From Allium sativum (Eukaryota > Streptophyta > Magnoliopsida > Asparagales > Amaryllidaceae), in the NCBI GenBank assembly GCA_030737875.1, contig CM060922.1, positions 228,760,335 to 228,824,334 on the forward strand: DNA of 64,000 bases, written 5' to 3'. Shown piece after piece: positions 10,150 to 21,345 of the stretch. Position 1 is the stretch's first letter, and every line of letters starts with the position of its first letter. Position numbers and translations under genes: made by a program. The notes beneath the pieces are model-generated. The model was given only the letters and a program-made list of their open reading frames with translations, had not been told where the DNA came from and made no database searches.

Positions 10150-11067
10150 ATGTCTGAAGCATCTGAGATACCAAAGGGTGTTCACGTACCCGGATGGTTT
10201 CGTCAATATCTTGAGGCTAGGACCGCCGCCGCAGGTCCAACAAATGAGCCCCCTCCTCCGCCCCCTCCTCGTGCAATTTCTTTCTCAAAGATCTGTAGAG
10301 ATTTTAGGGCCATGGGTGGGAAGGATTTCAAGGGAACTGAATCATTCGAAGAAGCGAGAAACTGGCTTAAAGAAACTGAGGATCTATTCGTTATCTTCGA
10401 GGTGGACGATAGGCAGAAGATACAGCTGGCGGTATGGTTGCTCAAAAACGAAGCTTCCTATTGGTGGGAAGTCACTAACGCTGAGAGGCCGATTGAAACA
10501 TGGATGGATTTCCGAACAAGGTTTGAGACAAAATTCCTCTCGCAAGCTGAACGAAGTGTACAACTGGAAAAGTTCTTATCTCTTAAGCAAGGAAGTATGA
10601 CGGTCAAGGAGTACGTCAACCAGTTCAACCAACTAGCCAGGTTCGGATTGGATTTAGTCAACACTCAGCATAAAAAGGCTCTCCGCTTTGTTAAAGGATT
10701 GAACGAGCCACTGCACAGCCTAGCCATGACCCATGTACCCATGGGAGCGACTTACGAGAAATTGGTGGACATGGCACTACTGCACGAGGAAAACAAGGGC
10801 CAGAAAGGGACAAAGAAGGAAGAACCACAGAATAGGAAAGCATGGCCCAAAAAGGAAACACAAAAGAAGGATGAGGAGTCTGAAGATAAGAAGGGGAAAA
10901 AGTGCTTTACTTGTGGAAGCTCGACTCATCTGAACAAGGATTGCAGAAAAAGGAATGGCACTTGCTTCAACTGTGGTGAGATGGGACACTTCACTAAAGA
11001 CTGTCAGAAGAAACGAGGGCAAGGGCAGAGGGCAGAACCCACTTCTGGAGGACAGGCGAATGGATAG
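10150..11067 (+). CDS. Gag polyprotein of element A (intact, 305 aa)
   Basis: Gag is the structural protein that assembles virus-like particles and binds element RNA. The ATG at 10150 follows TTTCAGC and opens an uninterrupted frame to TAG at 11065-11067. A proline run (about residues 35-42) precedes the conserved start of the core (ISFSKICRDFRAMGGKDF). The capsid region has the retrotransposon-gag signatures ASYWWEVT and TRFETKFLS. Two CCHC zinc knuckles lie at residues 252-265 (CFTCGSSTHLNKDC) and 272-285 (CFNCGEMGHFTKDC). It is closely related along its length to the gag of element B. No protease or polymerase follows. Being unbroken, it may still be translated. Confidence 0.92.
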   Translation: MSEASEIPKGVHVPGWFRQYLEARTAAAGPTNEPPPPPPPRAISFSKICRDFRAMGGKDFKGTESFEEARNWLKETEDLFVIFEVDDRQKIQLAVWLLKNEASYWWEVTNAERPIETWMDFRTRFETKFLSQAERSVQLEKFLSLKQGSMTVKEYVNQFNQLARFGLDLVNTQHKKALRFVKGLNEPLHSLAMTHVPMGATYEKLVDMALLHEENKGQKGTKKEEPQNRKAWPKKETQKKDEESEDKKGKKCFTCGSSTHLNKDCRKRNGTCFNCGEMGHFTKDCQKKRGQGQRAEPTSGGQANG

Positions 11068-12059
11068 GATAGGAATAATAAAGTTTAAGTAGAAGGTTTA
11101 ATTTTCTTATTTGATTGTTGAGTTAAAACTCTTTCTGATTCTGGCATTTTGATTCTGTAATCGATACTCTGCACTTTAATACTAGTATTGTTTCTGATTC
11201 CACTATAGACTTAAACCCATAAGGGTTATGACTCATCTGTTTCTGAGAGATTGGGGTTTGAGAGATATATGTGTCAAGCATCAAGTAGGACGCATACATT
11301 CTGGGTTTTATCATGCTTAGTTCAGTAATTTGATCTGTACCAGTAATCTGTAAATATCTGAATATTCCTGATAAGGTTAAGATTTCCAGTTTTGACATTA
11401 TCTAAAGAGGGTAATCCTATGAGTGTCAATTTGATGTTGGTTTCGGTCTTCGGGGCCGATACTTAGGACCCATGTCTGATGGGAACCAAGTTTTTGTTTT
11501 TACTCGCTTCCATCATTCGACTGTATCCTATCGATCGAATATTCGAACTTTAGGTAGAAACTAATGGGTGCAAACATGTGTTTGAGACATGTTATGTTTG
11601 ATGGTTGCAAGTGGATGCAAGTAGTTGCTAGTGGTTGCTCGTGGATGCATATACACACACTAGGCACAAGATCGGCTCGAAAACACTCTCATACTGCATA
11701 TGGATGTGTGAGCATTTTCAATTTTTGTGGATGCAAAATGATTGACTCGGCACATGGATGTCGCATACGACTGATTGGTTGTGCACTCATATAGAAATGA
11801 TATGTATCAAATAGGAAATTTTGCATACATGTTGGACTCATGGCACTGGCATAATTCGCATTAAGGAGGTCAACTGAATCAGTGGACCACCTGATCTTTG
11901 CATTAGATAAGAAACATTTACACACACTTTTGCATATGATCATACGACATTAGAAGTTTCTAAGGACAATGGACGCCAGTGATTGATGATTGAGTAGATG
12001 GATGTTGGATGGTAGGACACATTCTTCCTAACTTGAAGATTTCGGGGACGAAATCCTTT
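11068..12059 (+). other. Untranslated 3' region of element A
   Basis: No pol is present. The stretch matches the region after the integrase in element B. Both carry TATGACTCATCTGTT, CTTCGGGGCCGAT or GCTGAT, a GTGGTTGC-type repeat with TATACACACAC (about 11605-11660 here), TAAGGAGGTCAACTGAATCA, and TTCGGGGACGAAATCC before the polypurine tract. The region therefore descends from a full element that lost pol. The ORF-like stretches in it are not conserved as protein. Confidence 0.8.
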
Positions 12060-12072
12060 AAGGAGGGGAGAA
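12060..12072 (+). other. Polypurine tract of element A
   Basis: AAGGAGGGGAGAA lies immediately before the 3' LTR, where it would prime plus-strand DNA synthesis. Confidence 0.85.
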
Positions 12073-15000
12073 TGTAACACCCCGTATTTTCTGTGAACGT
12101 ATAAGTAACAAATCAGAGAATAACTAATTTTTAAAATGAGAATTAAGGGAAACGAGCTGCGCCATTGCGTTTGTCTCGGAATTCTGCTTGGAAACGAGTC
12201 CGAGTTTGTGAGAATCGGAGTCCGTATGAGGGAGATATAACCCTCCGAAGTTTCAGGAATTTTCAGAATCGAAAACAGCTCGAATTCGAATTCAAATTTC
12301 GAATTCAAAACCCAGAGCAAACCGGGCGAGAAATTTCCCGCCCAGTGCCCAGGTCGACTGGGGAGTCGACTGGGCAGTCGACCCCCCTGGCCAGGTCGAC
12401 TGGGCAGTCGACCTGGTCCCCGAAACCTGGTTTTGGGGCTGGGTGCATTCTAATGTATCTGGTCTCGTTTTCTGCCTAGATTCGTCTGCCTAAACCTATT
12501 TAAACAGCCCCAGACCTAGCCTTCTTTACACACAATTCTATTCTGCTTCTACTCTGCCTCTGTTCTAAATAAAAATAAAAAAATGGCGTCGCTACTCTGC
12601 TGGAATCAAAACTAGAAGCTAATCAACATCAACCTAAGCAACTCAATTCAAACTAGAGATTAAAGCTTCTGCAACGATTCTATAACAATTAAAGTTCTTT
12701 CTTTAATCCAACCAAGGCAAGTACAATTATTTTCCGATATAAACGTTACTTCTGATTGTGACATGAATTATAAATCTGAATCTGAGATTATGACTGTTTT
12801 GTTCTGTTTAGATCTGCCTTATTCTGTATTTCTTTCTGCTTTCTGTTCTATAGCCAGGCTACCACGAGCCTGAGCCAATCTCATAAGAGATTAACATACG
12901 CTAAAATATTTGGGACAATAAAATGAATAATGCATGAATGGGCATGACCGATATGTGAATGATTTGAGGAAAGAACATAGGTTGAACTTGGAACTTAGGA
13001 CATAAATCTAAGGCATATAATTGAACCTATGACTTGAGTTTTGTGGCATAAAGAATATTGAACATACGACTTGAGAAGTTGAGGCATAAAATTTACATTG
13101 GACATATGACTTAGGAATTGGGGGCATAAATTTGACCGTAGGCATGTAATTAGTTTAGATACATATTACATGTTGAAAACTAGATCGTTGGGCATATTGT
13201 TTATATAACAATTCATGATTTGAAAGAGAATATGACTTAGGTGTGAAGATCTATATTAAGATTTGATAACTATCAAATGTGAATAACACCTAAGTAGGAG
13301 ACTTTTTGAATATATGACATGTATTGAAATCGATGGCTATATTTGGTACAATTTATATGTGAATCTTTTGTATTAGGCATGTTGAACTAAACTGGGACAT
13401 GTAAATTATGACCATAATCTGTGACATGTAAATTCAATGCAAACATGGGGTATATGATCATAGTGTGAATCATGACAACTATTTAGGCATGCAAACTTAG
13501 GCCAAATTTATAATTAGGCAAGATATGTTTGTGAAACTTTAAGGATTGATTAAATCTGTTATATTTGCCTAATTTGCTAGTTCTGCTATATTTGCCTAAT
13601 CTGCTAATTCTGTTATATTGCCTAATCTGCTAGTTCTGTTATATTGCCTAATTTGCTAGTTCTGTTATATTGTCTAATCTGCTAGTTCTGCTATAATCTG
13701 CTATATCTGTTCATCTGTCATCTGCTAAGTCTGCTGGAAATGCTTAAACTGTTATATGCTAAATCTGCTAAATAGCTTAATCTGTTGAATCTGTTAAGTC
13801 GCCTAATTTGCAAAATCTGTTATCTGCCATATCTGTTGAGTTGATATATTTAGTCTGTTATGGACATAATATGAATTGGCAATAGTTATGAATAATTGAC
13901 ATGTACCTTAGGCGTGGGCATAAATGGTAAATTATTAATTAATTGGCCGCAAAGATGAACATGGCTAACTCGAGGTTAGAATGAGTTTGCGGGGTAATTC
14001 TGCCCGGAACCGCCCGGCATATCCAGTGGCCGCAAACAATAGGTTCTAATGTGAGAAGTTAGTCATAACGTGCTTGAAACCCGAGGTTAGACTCAGTTTG
14101 CGATGGAAATCTGCCCGGAACCAACCGGCCTAACCAGTAGCCGCAAACTGTCAGTATAATGTGAGAGGTCTGGGCGTTAATATTTAATTAATGAAAGTCT
14201 GAGATAAATATGATGTCTAAAACGTGTTGGGCGGATAGGGTTAAACCCACTAGACTGATGAATTTAATAAATATGTTCCGTGAATCTGTAGGCCCAACTA
14301 CAAAGTTAGACAAATCTGTAAGTCTTTTAATCTGTAACTGGTTAATTGGTAAGTCTGTTAAATTTGTATATCTGATCCATTAGTCTGAAAACTTGTCTGT
14401 GAACTAGTTGATCTGAATTCTGTTTGTCTGAACTTGTAACAAGTTAATCTGAAATCTGTTAGTCTGGGGACACAAGGTTAGGAGGGGAATTACTTGTGTC
14501 GTCTGTTGTTTGGGACCCATATTAGTCAGTAACCCTTTTTGGTATCAAAACTTTGACCCAACAGTAGGTAGGGTCCGGGCACGCTTACTGAACTAATTAT
14601 AAGCGGTTCATTCTGATAATGGCGAGGGGTGTTGATGGTGCATTCCAACTGGGTCATGTGCGTGCATGGATCCCGGTCTGCCTCTGAGGATGTAAGACGC
14701 CGTGACATCTGTAAATAGGTTTGTGCCAATTGGTTGTCACTTTAGGGAGTGATACACCCTACTGTGGGGCTGACACAGGGTATTTATGTATTAGGGAGCC
14801 GATCGCTTGGGGTAGGGTTTTAGGGTACACTTAGTTCTGTCTGTTTCTGTTGGTACCGTCTGTTTCTATTGGGTGGTAACACCTGTCAGTTTCTGCGTGG
14901 TACCGTCTGTTCGGGTGGTAAAGGCCCATTTACTAGTGTACACCTAACTCTACATTCTGTTTCTGTAGGGATTAATCTGTTTCTGTTTCTGTACCTTCTA

Positions 15001-15749
15001 TTCGGGTGGTAAAGGCCCATTATTAGCATTCTGTTTCTGTCTGTTTCTGTTAGGGTGGTAAAGGCCCATTAATTCTGTTTCTGTCTATTTCTGTTGGGGT
15101 GGTAAAGGCCCATTACTAGCATTCTCTTCTGTGGAAAATTATTTTGTACCCGTTTCTGTTTCAGTTTATACATTAGGGTGACACCTAATTCTGTTATACT
15201 AGTATTAGTGCAGAGAAGTGTAAAGTAATAGCTTATATCATTCTGTTCTTCTGTTATATCCGCTACGCCTTTTACTGTTATCTCTCATCCAGTTTTATTT
15301 TCATGTCATGTTATTATTATCTGTTCATAACTGAAAATCACTGGACTTGTCAGACTTTATGTCTGACCTTGCTTGTTTTCGCCCCTTTTCTTCCATTCCC
15401 CCCCCCCACCCCAAGGTTATCCAAGGAGGAAATGCTTTAGCTTGATCCGGATTCCTTCTGCTTGAAGTGCTTAAAGTATGGCTCGGCTCTGTATAGCTTC
15501 CGTTCTGTGGGGATTATGATTTTAAAGTTTTGTACTCTGATGGCTTTTGAGCAAGGCTGATATATATGTACTAGAGTTTTTGGTAAAATTGTAACCAAAC
15601 TGATTTCTGTCCGCTGCAATAAAGTTATAAAGTTTTTCAAGTACTGTTTTTATATCTGTCTTGTAATATTCTGTTCTGTTTACTAAAATGCTCCACCAAA
15701 GTTAAGGCATTCCCTTTGTGAGTGACCTTAACGGAGGTGGGGTGTTACA
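12073..15749 (+). repeat. 3' LTR of element A
   Basis: The LTR is 3,677 bases long and colinear with the 5' LTR, including the E2F-like palindrome (12324-12343, one half changed to GGCGAGAAA), the GTCGAC cluster (12353-12412), the inverted-repeat modules (13965-14062, 14080-14170) and the TCTGTTTCTGT repeat. It ends GGGGTGTTACA and is followed by the TGTAT duplication. Confidence 0.92.
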
Positions 15750-15760
15750 TGTATTGTTAG

Positions 15761-16076
15761 CAGAGACGGAGCTAGGGGGAGGGGGGAAGTAGGGGTCATG
15801 GCCCCCCTCTTGATTTTTAAATTTGTCGACCAAAAATGCATATGATACTTCCAAGCTTTGTGTTGTGTAGAATAAAACTGTCAAACTTGATAAATTTAGC
15901 TATGAAGTACACATTTCTCATTAGTGTATGTTAAACTAGCAATTAAGTGCTTAATTACATTGAATATATATTAGTATTATATGCAATCTTATAACACGGC
16001 AAAACATAAAGATGGACAATATCATTATATATATATTTTTGGCCCCCCTCTTTTCAAATTCTCGGCTTCGTCCCTG
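15761..16076. mobile_element. Small hAT-like MITE
   Basis: The 316-base unit begins CAGAGACGGAGCTAGG and ends with the inverted form of CAGGGACGAAGCCGAG, giving an imperfect terminal inverted repeat. It is flanked by near-identical 8-base sequences, ATTGTTAG (15753-15760) and ACTGTTAG (16077-16084), the length used by hAT elements. GGCCCCCCTCTT occurs near both ends in the same orientation. It has no coding capacity. Confidence 0.65.
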
Positions 16077-16084
16077 ACTGTTAG

Positions 16085-16424
16085 GATAGACTGTGTTTAC
16101 TAGCTACTATCATTTATATACATCTTGTCTATGAATTTAAACATACTAATCTGGTTTTCTTCTAATTTGAATGCTGAGGCCCAAAAAAAAAAAGATAATC
16201 AATATATTTATTATTGAATAAAAAGTTCTATGCTGCTTGAAATTGTGCAGAAGTGTTTGTTGAAATAAATTGTTTGCTTGAAATGTTTGATTTTTTTATT
16301 TTATTTTTCTTCTGATTTTGTCTTAATATAATTTGTTTGGTTTTTTCTTCATTTTTTGCTGGAATTAGTTTGTAATCTTTTGTTAAACAAATCAATGTAA
16401 TTGAGTCAATACTCGAAATGAATT
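16085..16424. other. CACTA-1 body, AT-rich, no gene seen
   Basis: The stretch is AT-rich with T runs and one A11 run, and holds no convincing frame or repeat. It ends in GAATT directly before the LTR of the copia remnant. A GAATT also occurs at about 20059-20063 at the other end of that remnant, which could be a residual 5-bp duplication. Confidence 0.4.
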
Positions 16425-16638
16425 TGTTGGGAAAATAAGATTTGTAAACCGAAAATGAAGTTTCTTTATTTCTGTAATGAACTGTGTATTCTGTACAATA
16501 AGCATTAGCTATTTAAGCTAACAAAAGATAATAAGTTTGGGCCAGAAATAAAAGCTACAACTTGGGCTTTGGGCTTAGCCCACAAAGCATTGTAAAGTGA
16601 AATATACGGGGTACTCATGTATTACGTAATACATTTCA
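16425..16638 (-). repeat. 3' LTR of the copia remnant
   Basis: On the minus strand it begins TGAAATGTATTACGTAATAC and ends CTTATTTTCCCAACA, about 214 bases. A G-rich polypurine tract (the C-run at about 16641-16666 on the plus strand) precedes it. No matching 5' LTR is in the window. Confidence 0.65.
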
Positions 16639-16685
16639 TACCCACCCCCCCCCCCCCCACCCCCCAGCAAACCCTATTCTCCAAA

Positions 16686-17417
16686 CTAGGGTTTGGAGAT
16701 TAAAAATGGCCGCCGCCACGATTCAAAACCGTCTTTCTCTCTGAAAAATTCTTCATTAAATCCTCTGTTTGCGCTGTTTCTCTTTATGTCATGGCTTTTC
16801 TCTTGCGCTTGCGGTTCTGAGATGATGAATTTGTGTCTTGTTAAGCTATACTGACTTTCGTTGTTGATGGGAGTTTGGCGTGCTTCAGTTTCTCGATTTC
16901 CTTCAGAGTTAATCTGAGAATTAAGACAATTGCTTGCTGCTTCACCAAGGTTGCTGGAGGAGGTTTCAATTCCTTTGTTAAAAGTTAGATCTGAAGCTTT
17001 GCTGTGCTTTGAGGTGATGATTTCAGCTATGCTTAGCTTTTCTTTCAGAGCTTCAAATCTGGTTCTCGAGAGTGGTTTCGTCAGAATATCAGCGATCTGG
17101 TAAGTGGAAGGTACGTGATTTACTTCTAATTTTCCTTTTTGTATTAACTCTCTGACGAAATATATGTCAAGTTCCAAGTGCTTTGTTCTTGAGTGTAAAA
17201 CCGGATTTTCAGCTAAAGCTATGGCACTCATGTTATCACACCACACAGTAGCTTTTGAGTTGTTTGAAACCTTTAGTTCACTTAATAAAGATTGAATCCA
17301 GATAATTTCTGCTGTTGTACTTGCAACACTACGGTATTCAGCTTCAGTGCTTGATCTGGAAACTGTATTTTGTTTCTTTGCACACCATGATATAGGATTC
17401 TTTCCTAAAATATACAA
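16686..17417 (-). pseudogene. Copia RNase H and C-terminal tail
   Basis: This encodes the copia RNase H signatures NPISWCAKKQNTVSRSSTEA, AEYRS, TVWCDNMSAIALAENPV and HIADILTKPL-like QIADILTKPLS. In copia elements it degrades the RNA strand during reverse transcription. It is followed by about 130 residues of serine- and asparagine-rich tail. A frameshift or stop at about 17425 separates it from the reverse transcriptase. Confidence 0.85.
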
Positions 17418-17431
17418 TAACCACGAGTTGA

Positions 17432-18425
17432 CTATCTGTCATCATAGTCATTTGCCCAGTCTGCATCTGAATAGGCATTGATATGTAGGTTATTGCTTGA
17501 CTTTAGATCCAGTCCTTGGTTGATTGTACCTTTCAAATATCTAAGGATTCTTTTAACTGCCTTCCAATGATCACTTAGAGGTTGTTGCATGAATTGACTA
17601 GCCTTATTGACACTGTATGATATGTCAGGTCTAGTTATAGTGACAAATTGAAGAGCTCCAATAATACTTTTGTACTGTCTTTCATTGCAAATAGGTTCTC
17701 CTTTTTCCTTGCTTAAATGTAGATTGGTTACCATAGGAGTTGGTAGAGAATTAGCCTTGTCCATGTTTGCCTTTGATAGAATTTCTGTAATAAATTTTCT
17801 TTGATTTAGTTGTAACTCATTGTTTTCAGTTCTACACACTTCTATTCCCAGAAAATATGATAGCTCTCCAAGATCTTTGAAAGAGAATTCACTATTTAGT
17901 TGGTTTGTGATGCTCTCAATTTCAGTTTTGCTGTTGCCAGTGATTATAAAATCATCCACATAAACTAGGACATATGTAACAGTAGTGGTTGTGAATTTTG
18001 TGAATAGTGAGTTGTCAGATTTTGTAGGAGTGTAGCCAAGCTTAGACAAAGTTGCCTTTAGTTTATTGAACCAGACCCTGGGTGCTTGTTTTAACCCATA
18101 GATTGCCTTGTTTAGTTTGCACACCATTCTTTTTCCAGATTTTTCTTCTAGGCCTGGTGGTAGTTCCATGTATACTTCTTCCTGTAAATCACCATTCAAA
18201 AAGGCATTATTTACAACTAATTGCTTGATGGTCCAGTTTTTGTACAGAGCTATGGTTACAACTATTCTGATTGAAGTGGGTTTCACAACAGGTGAAAATG
18301 TCTCTTTGAAATCAATACCACACTGTTGTGAATACCCCTTTGCTACTAACCTAGCTTTGTATTTAGAAACTGTACCATCAGGTTGTCTCTTTATTTTATA
18401 GATCCATCTACACCCAATAATATTT
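17432..18425 (-). pseudogene. Copia reverse transcriptase, defective
   Basis: The open part (17432-18286) shows the copia polymerase motifs VNNAFLNGDLQEEVYMELP, MVCKLNKAIYGLKQAPRVWF, YVLVYVDDFIITGN and DLGELSYFLGIEV. The first catalytic aspartate, normally in QLDVNNAF, is read here as QLVVNN, so the active site looks damaged. The N-terminal part continues in another frame to about 18425. Confidence 0.85.
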
Positions 18426-19110
18426 TTATTTTTGGGTGTTGGAACTAAACACCAAGTTTGCTTTTTTAATCAAGGCATTTAATTCTTCTTTCATAGCTAA
18501 CCTCCACTTATCATTTAATGTAGCTTCATAATAAGTGGATGGTTCTTTGTCATTAAACTCAACAAAAAAAGTTTTTGGTTTGAATATACCACTTTTTTCC
18601 ATTGTCACCATGTGATGTTGATTTTGCACCTGAGTTTCTTCACTTCTCATCTCTGCTTGATTATTGGTTGAGCTGTCAGTATCACTATTGCTGATACTTT
18701 CTTCATGTGGTACAGTATCATTTCCACTTGTAGTAGTTTCATTCCGATCACCTGATTCAGTACCAGATTGTGTGTGTTGTGGTGAACTTATATTTTGTGT
18801 GTGTGTCATGCTGTTGTTAGATTTTGGCACATAAATTATATGATTCACTTGTTCAGGAATATTTGGAATAGAGCACCTGGGATTATAGACCTTACTGGTG
18901 GGTTTGTGAACATGATTTTTGACTGGAAATTTTGTTTCATCAAATATAACATGTCTGGATATATAAATCTTCCCATTACTATCCATACATTTGAACCCCT
19001 TATGATTGTAAGTATACCCTAAAAATGTACAGGGAGTAGATCTATAATCAAGTTTGTGTCTATTGAATGGTCTGATATAGGGAAAGCACAGACACCCAAA
19101 AAGTCTTTAA
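18426..19110 (-). pseudogene. Copia integrase C-terminal region and linker
   Basis: The open frame 18426-18986 contains GKIYISRHVIFDETKFP, the conserved segment at the end of copia integrases, followed by a low-complexity serine/threonine/asparagine linker and then KWRLAMKEELNALIKK, which leads into reverse transcriptase. Frame breaks lie on both sides. Confidence 0.8.
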
Positions 19111-20064
19111 ATTACTGTAACTTGGTTTTGTTTGAGTTAAGATTTCTATAGAACATTTCATATCTAGAACTTTGGTTGGTAGTCTGCTTATCAAATGGAC
19201 AGCAGTTGCAAAAGCATCTGGCCAGAATTTCAATGGCAATGATGCTTGAGCAAGAAGTGTTAGCCCTGTTTCAACAATATGTCTGTGCTTTCTTTCTATT
19301 AAACCATTCTGTTCAGATGTGTAAGGACATGTTAATCTGTGTGTAATGCCCTTTTAATAGAAATACTCTTTCAGTGGTTGAAATTCTTTGCCACCATTAG
19401 TTTGAATAATTTTCACATTATGACCTAATTGATTTTCAGCATTAGCTATGAATTTCATGACATCATTATAAGTATCAGACTTTGAATTCAAGAAATATAT
19501 CCACACATATCTTGAACATGCATCAATAAATGAAATGTAAAACTTATAACCATAGTCATTATCAATTGGTGCTGGGCCCCAAAGATCAACAGCAATTAAT
19601 TCTAATGGATTTAAGTACTTTATTTCAGAATTTGGGAATGGCAATTTGTGGCTTTTACCCATTTGGCAGTAAGTACATATAAAATTAGTTGGGATATCAA
19701 CAGAAATACCATCATCATTAAGAATTTTTTAACAATTTTAGGACTTGGGTGGCCAAGTTTACAATGCCACATTTCAAAGGTCAAACAGTCACTACTGAAA
19801 CTAGATTCTGACATATTACAGAAATTATTTTCTAAGTCATTTTTTCTTGAATTTCCAGAACCAAACTTGTACAATCCATTTTGTTCCCTACCCTACAATA
19901 AGATATTTTTTGTCAGCATTTCCCTAACTATACAATACTTAGGGTAAAATTCAAAAGATACTTGATTATCTTTTGCACATTATGACACACTGATTAAGTT
20001 TTTTCTTATATGAGGTGCACACAACAGATTATTTAGATAAAGTTGTTTGGCTCCCTTAATACTT
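19111..20064 (-). pseudogene. Copia GAG-pre-integrase and integrase core, broken
   Basis: Reading from 20064 downwards there is a protease-end/GAG-pre-integrase segment with stops (NLLCAPHIRKNLISVS), then MWHCKLGHPSPKIVKKF (19620-19874), then the integrase core (19354-19662) with VDLWGPAP and DACSRYVWIYFL. The usual QTDGGGEF is read as QTNGGKEF, so the second catalytic aspartate is changed. The rest of the core, ending in a SEQNGLIERKHRHIVETGL segment, continues past a stop. Confidence 0.8.
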
Positions 20065-21060
20065 AGGGAATTGTTGCTTGATATCCCAATGGATTTGCTC
20101 GGCTTTGAAATGAAAAATTAAACATGGAAATTCGTTCTTGCACTTGAATGTAAAACTGTGTACATGTTTGCACTTCCAAATACATTCACCAGTATTTGAG
20201 CATATGTTCACTGCCATGTAGAAAAGAGCACATCCATTTTGCAGTGTAAACTACTTGTGTATTTGTGCTTGTTGCACTTTGCTGTATCATCTTCTTTTAA
20301 CTGATTTGAGTCGCCAGGTTGTATGTGCACACTGTTTTCAACATTCATAACTAAATATTAAAAAGATAAATTTAAAAATTTAATCCATTATCAAAATAGA
20401 GGGAACACTGAAGATGAATTATTTTCCCTTATTTGTTATTTCTCAAACATGATTTCTATTTTATATTCTAGCATTGTACTCCAACTTGTTTATTTCCAAA
20501 AAATACATGCATCGGTTGTGCAAATTTTGGTCAAAACACATACCTTAATTGATATAATCAAGAAATAGGTGTTCTTACCTATACAATATCTCATTATGCA
20601 TTTGTGTGTCTTATGTATCTATCATTCCACGAACATAGTCAAAAACTAATAGGTTAGTGTCAGTATTTAAACTTTCGGCATCATTATGCTTTTGTTGGGT
20701 TACCATTTTAATTAACATTGCAAAAAAAAAATTATATCATAAATTTATGTGAGAAAACTTAGTAGAGAAAGTGGTACTTAAACATATGCTTTACTAAAAA
20801 AAAGCACATGAGGCTTTGCAAGGATGATAATTTTGATTTTAAGATTAAGCTCATGAACTTTTCAATTTGTCACCGTAGTGTCATTTTACTTTACAATTCA
20901 AGTTTTTTTGCATGGTTTTTCCATCCTGCTTTGAGTCTGATAACAAGACACCTACTTAGTTTTACACCTAATTTTGTATGGTAGCATTTAACTTTTGCTT
21001 TGATTCTATAGTCAATGTTTGATCTCAGCCAGACACATGTTTCAAATCATAGTTTCCCAG
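20065..21060. repeat. Segment D, first copy of a 1-kb duplication inside CACTA-1
   Basis: From TTGCTTGATATCCCAATGG to TTTCAAATCATAGTTTCCC this segment is colinear with 22392-23380. A partial third copy (about 21657-21830) starts at GTTTTCAACATTCATAAC. No function is recognised. On the minus strand both full copies keep a short open frame with the cysteine pattern ECIWKCKHVHSFTFKC (first copy). Confidence 0.75.
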
Positions 21061-21345
21061 CAAACTGAGCTTGCAACTCAGTTGCGCGCAAACTGAGTTG
21101 CAAACTCAGTTTGCCGGGAAACTGAGTTTGCAACTATGTTTGCGTTTGCAACTGAGTTGCAAGCTCTGTTTGCGCGTAAGGGAGTTGCAAGCTCAGTTTT
21201 CGTGTAGAATAGGTAGTGAATTAGAAAGCAAATATGATGTAATGGAATGGAACTGGCATAGAATTGAGTTTGCGTGCATAGAATAGGTAGTGAATTAGAA
21301 AGCAAATATGATCTAATGGAATGGAACTGGCATAGAATTGATAAA
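21060..21345. repeat. CAAACTGAG/TTGCAACTCAGTT repeat cluster and 70-base tandem duplication
   Basis: At 21060-21200 CAAACTGAG, GTTGCAACTCAG and GCGCAAACTGAG alternate in both orientations, about ten times. At about 21207-21345 a segment starting AGAATAGGTAGTGAATTAG is tandemly duplicated. The false open frames here come from this repeat. Confidence 0.75.

Larger units (their letters stand above)
6300..15749 (+). mobile_element. LTR element A: complete gag-only gypsy retrotransposon
   Basis: Two long LTRs (6300-9968 and 12073-15749) both begin TGTAACACCCCGT and end GGGGTGTTACA. The flanks carry a perfect 5-bp duplication, TGTAT, at 6295-6299 and 15750-15754. A tRNA-iMet primer site follows the 5' LTR and a polypurine tract precedes the 3' LTR. 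Only gag lies between, and protease, reverse transcriptase and integrase are absent. This is the structure of a non-autonomous terminal-repeat element with gag (TR-GAG type), presumably mobilised by enzymes of a related chromovirus. Gag and LTR ends are related to element B at 53938. Confidence 0.92.
16425..20064 (-). mobile_element. Truncated Ty1/copia retrotransposon, minus strand
   Basis: The remnant runs from its 3' LTR (16425-16638) leftwards in transcription order through RNase H, reverse transcriptase, integrase and the GAG-pre-integrase domain, and stops near 20064. The 5' LTR, gag and the protease active site are missing. The domain order integrase before reverse transcriptase identifies copia. 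All reading frames are broken, so it is dead. The break at 20064 coincides with the start of a segment duplicated at 22385. Confidence 0.88.

Noticed and set aside
10013..10600. A 195-codon frame overlapping gag of element A
   Set aside because: It has no ATG start and lies in another phase of the conserved gag. It is a shadow.
15702..15884. A 60-codon minus-strand frame
   Set aside because: It spans the end of the LTR of A and the start of a MITE, so it is accidental.
16639..16666. C-run as a sequencing artefact only
   Set aside because: It sits exactly where the polypurine tract of the minus-strand copia is expected. The exact length may still be uncertain.
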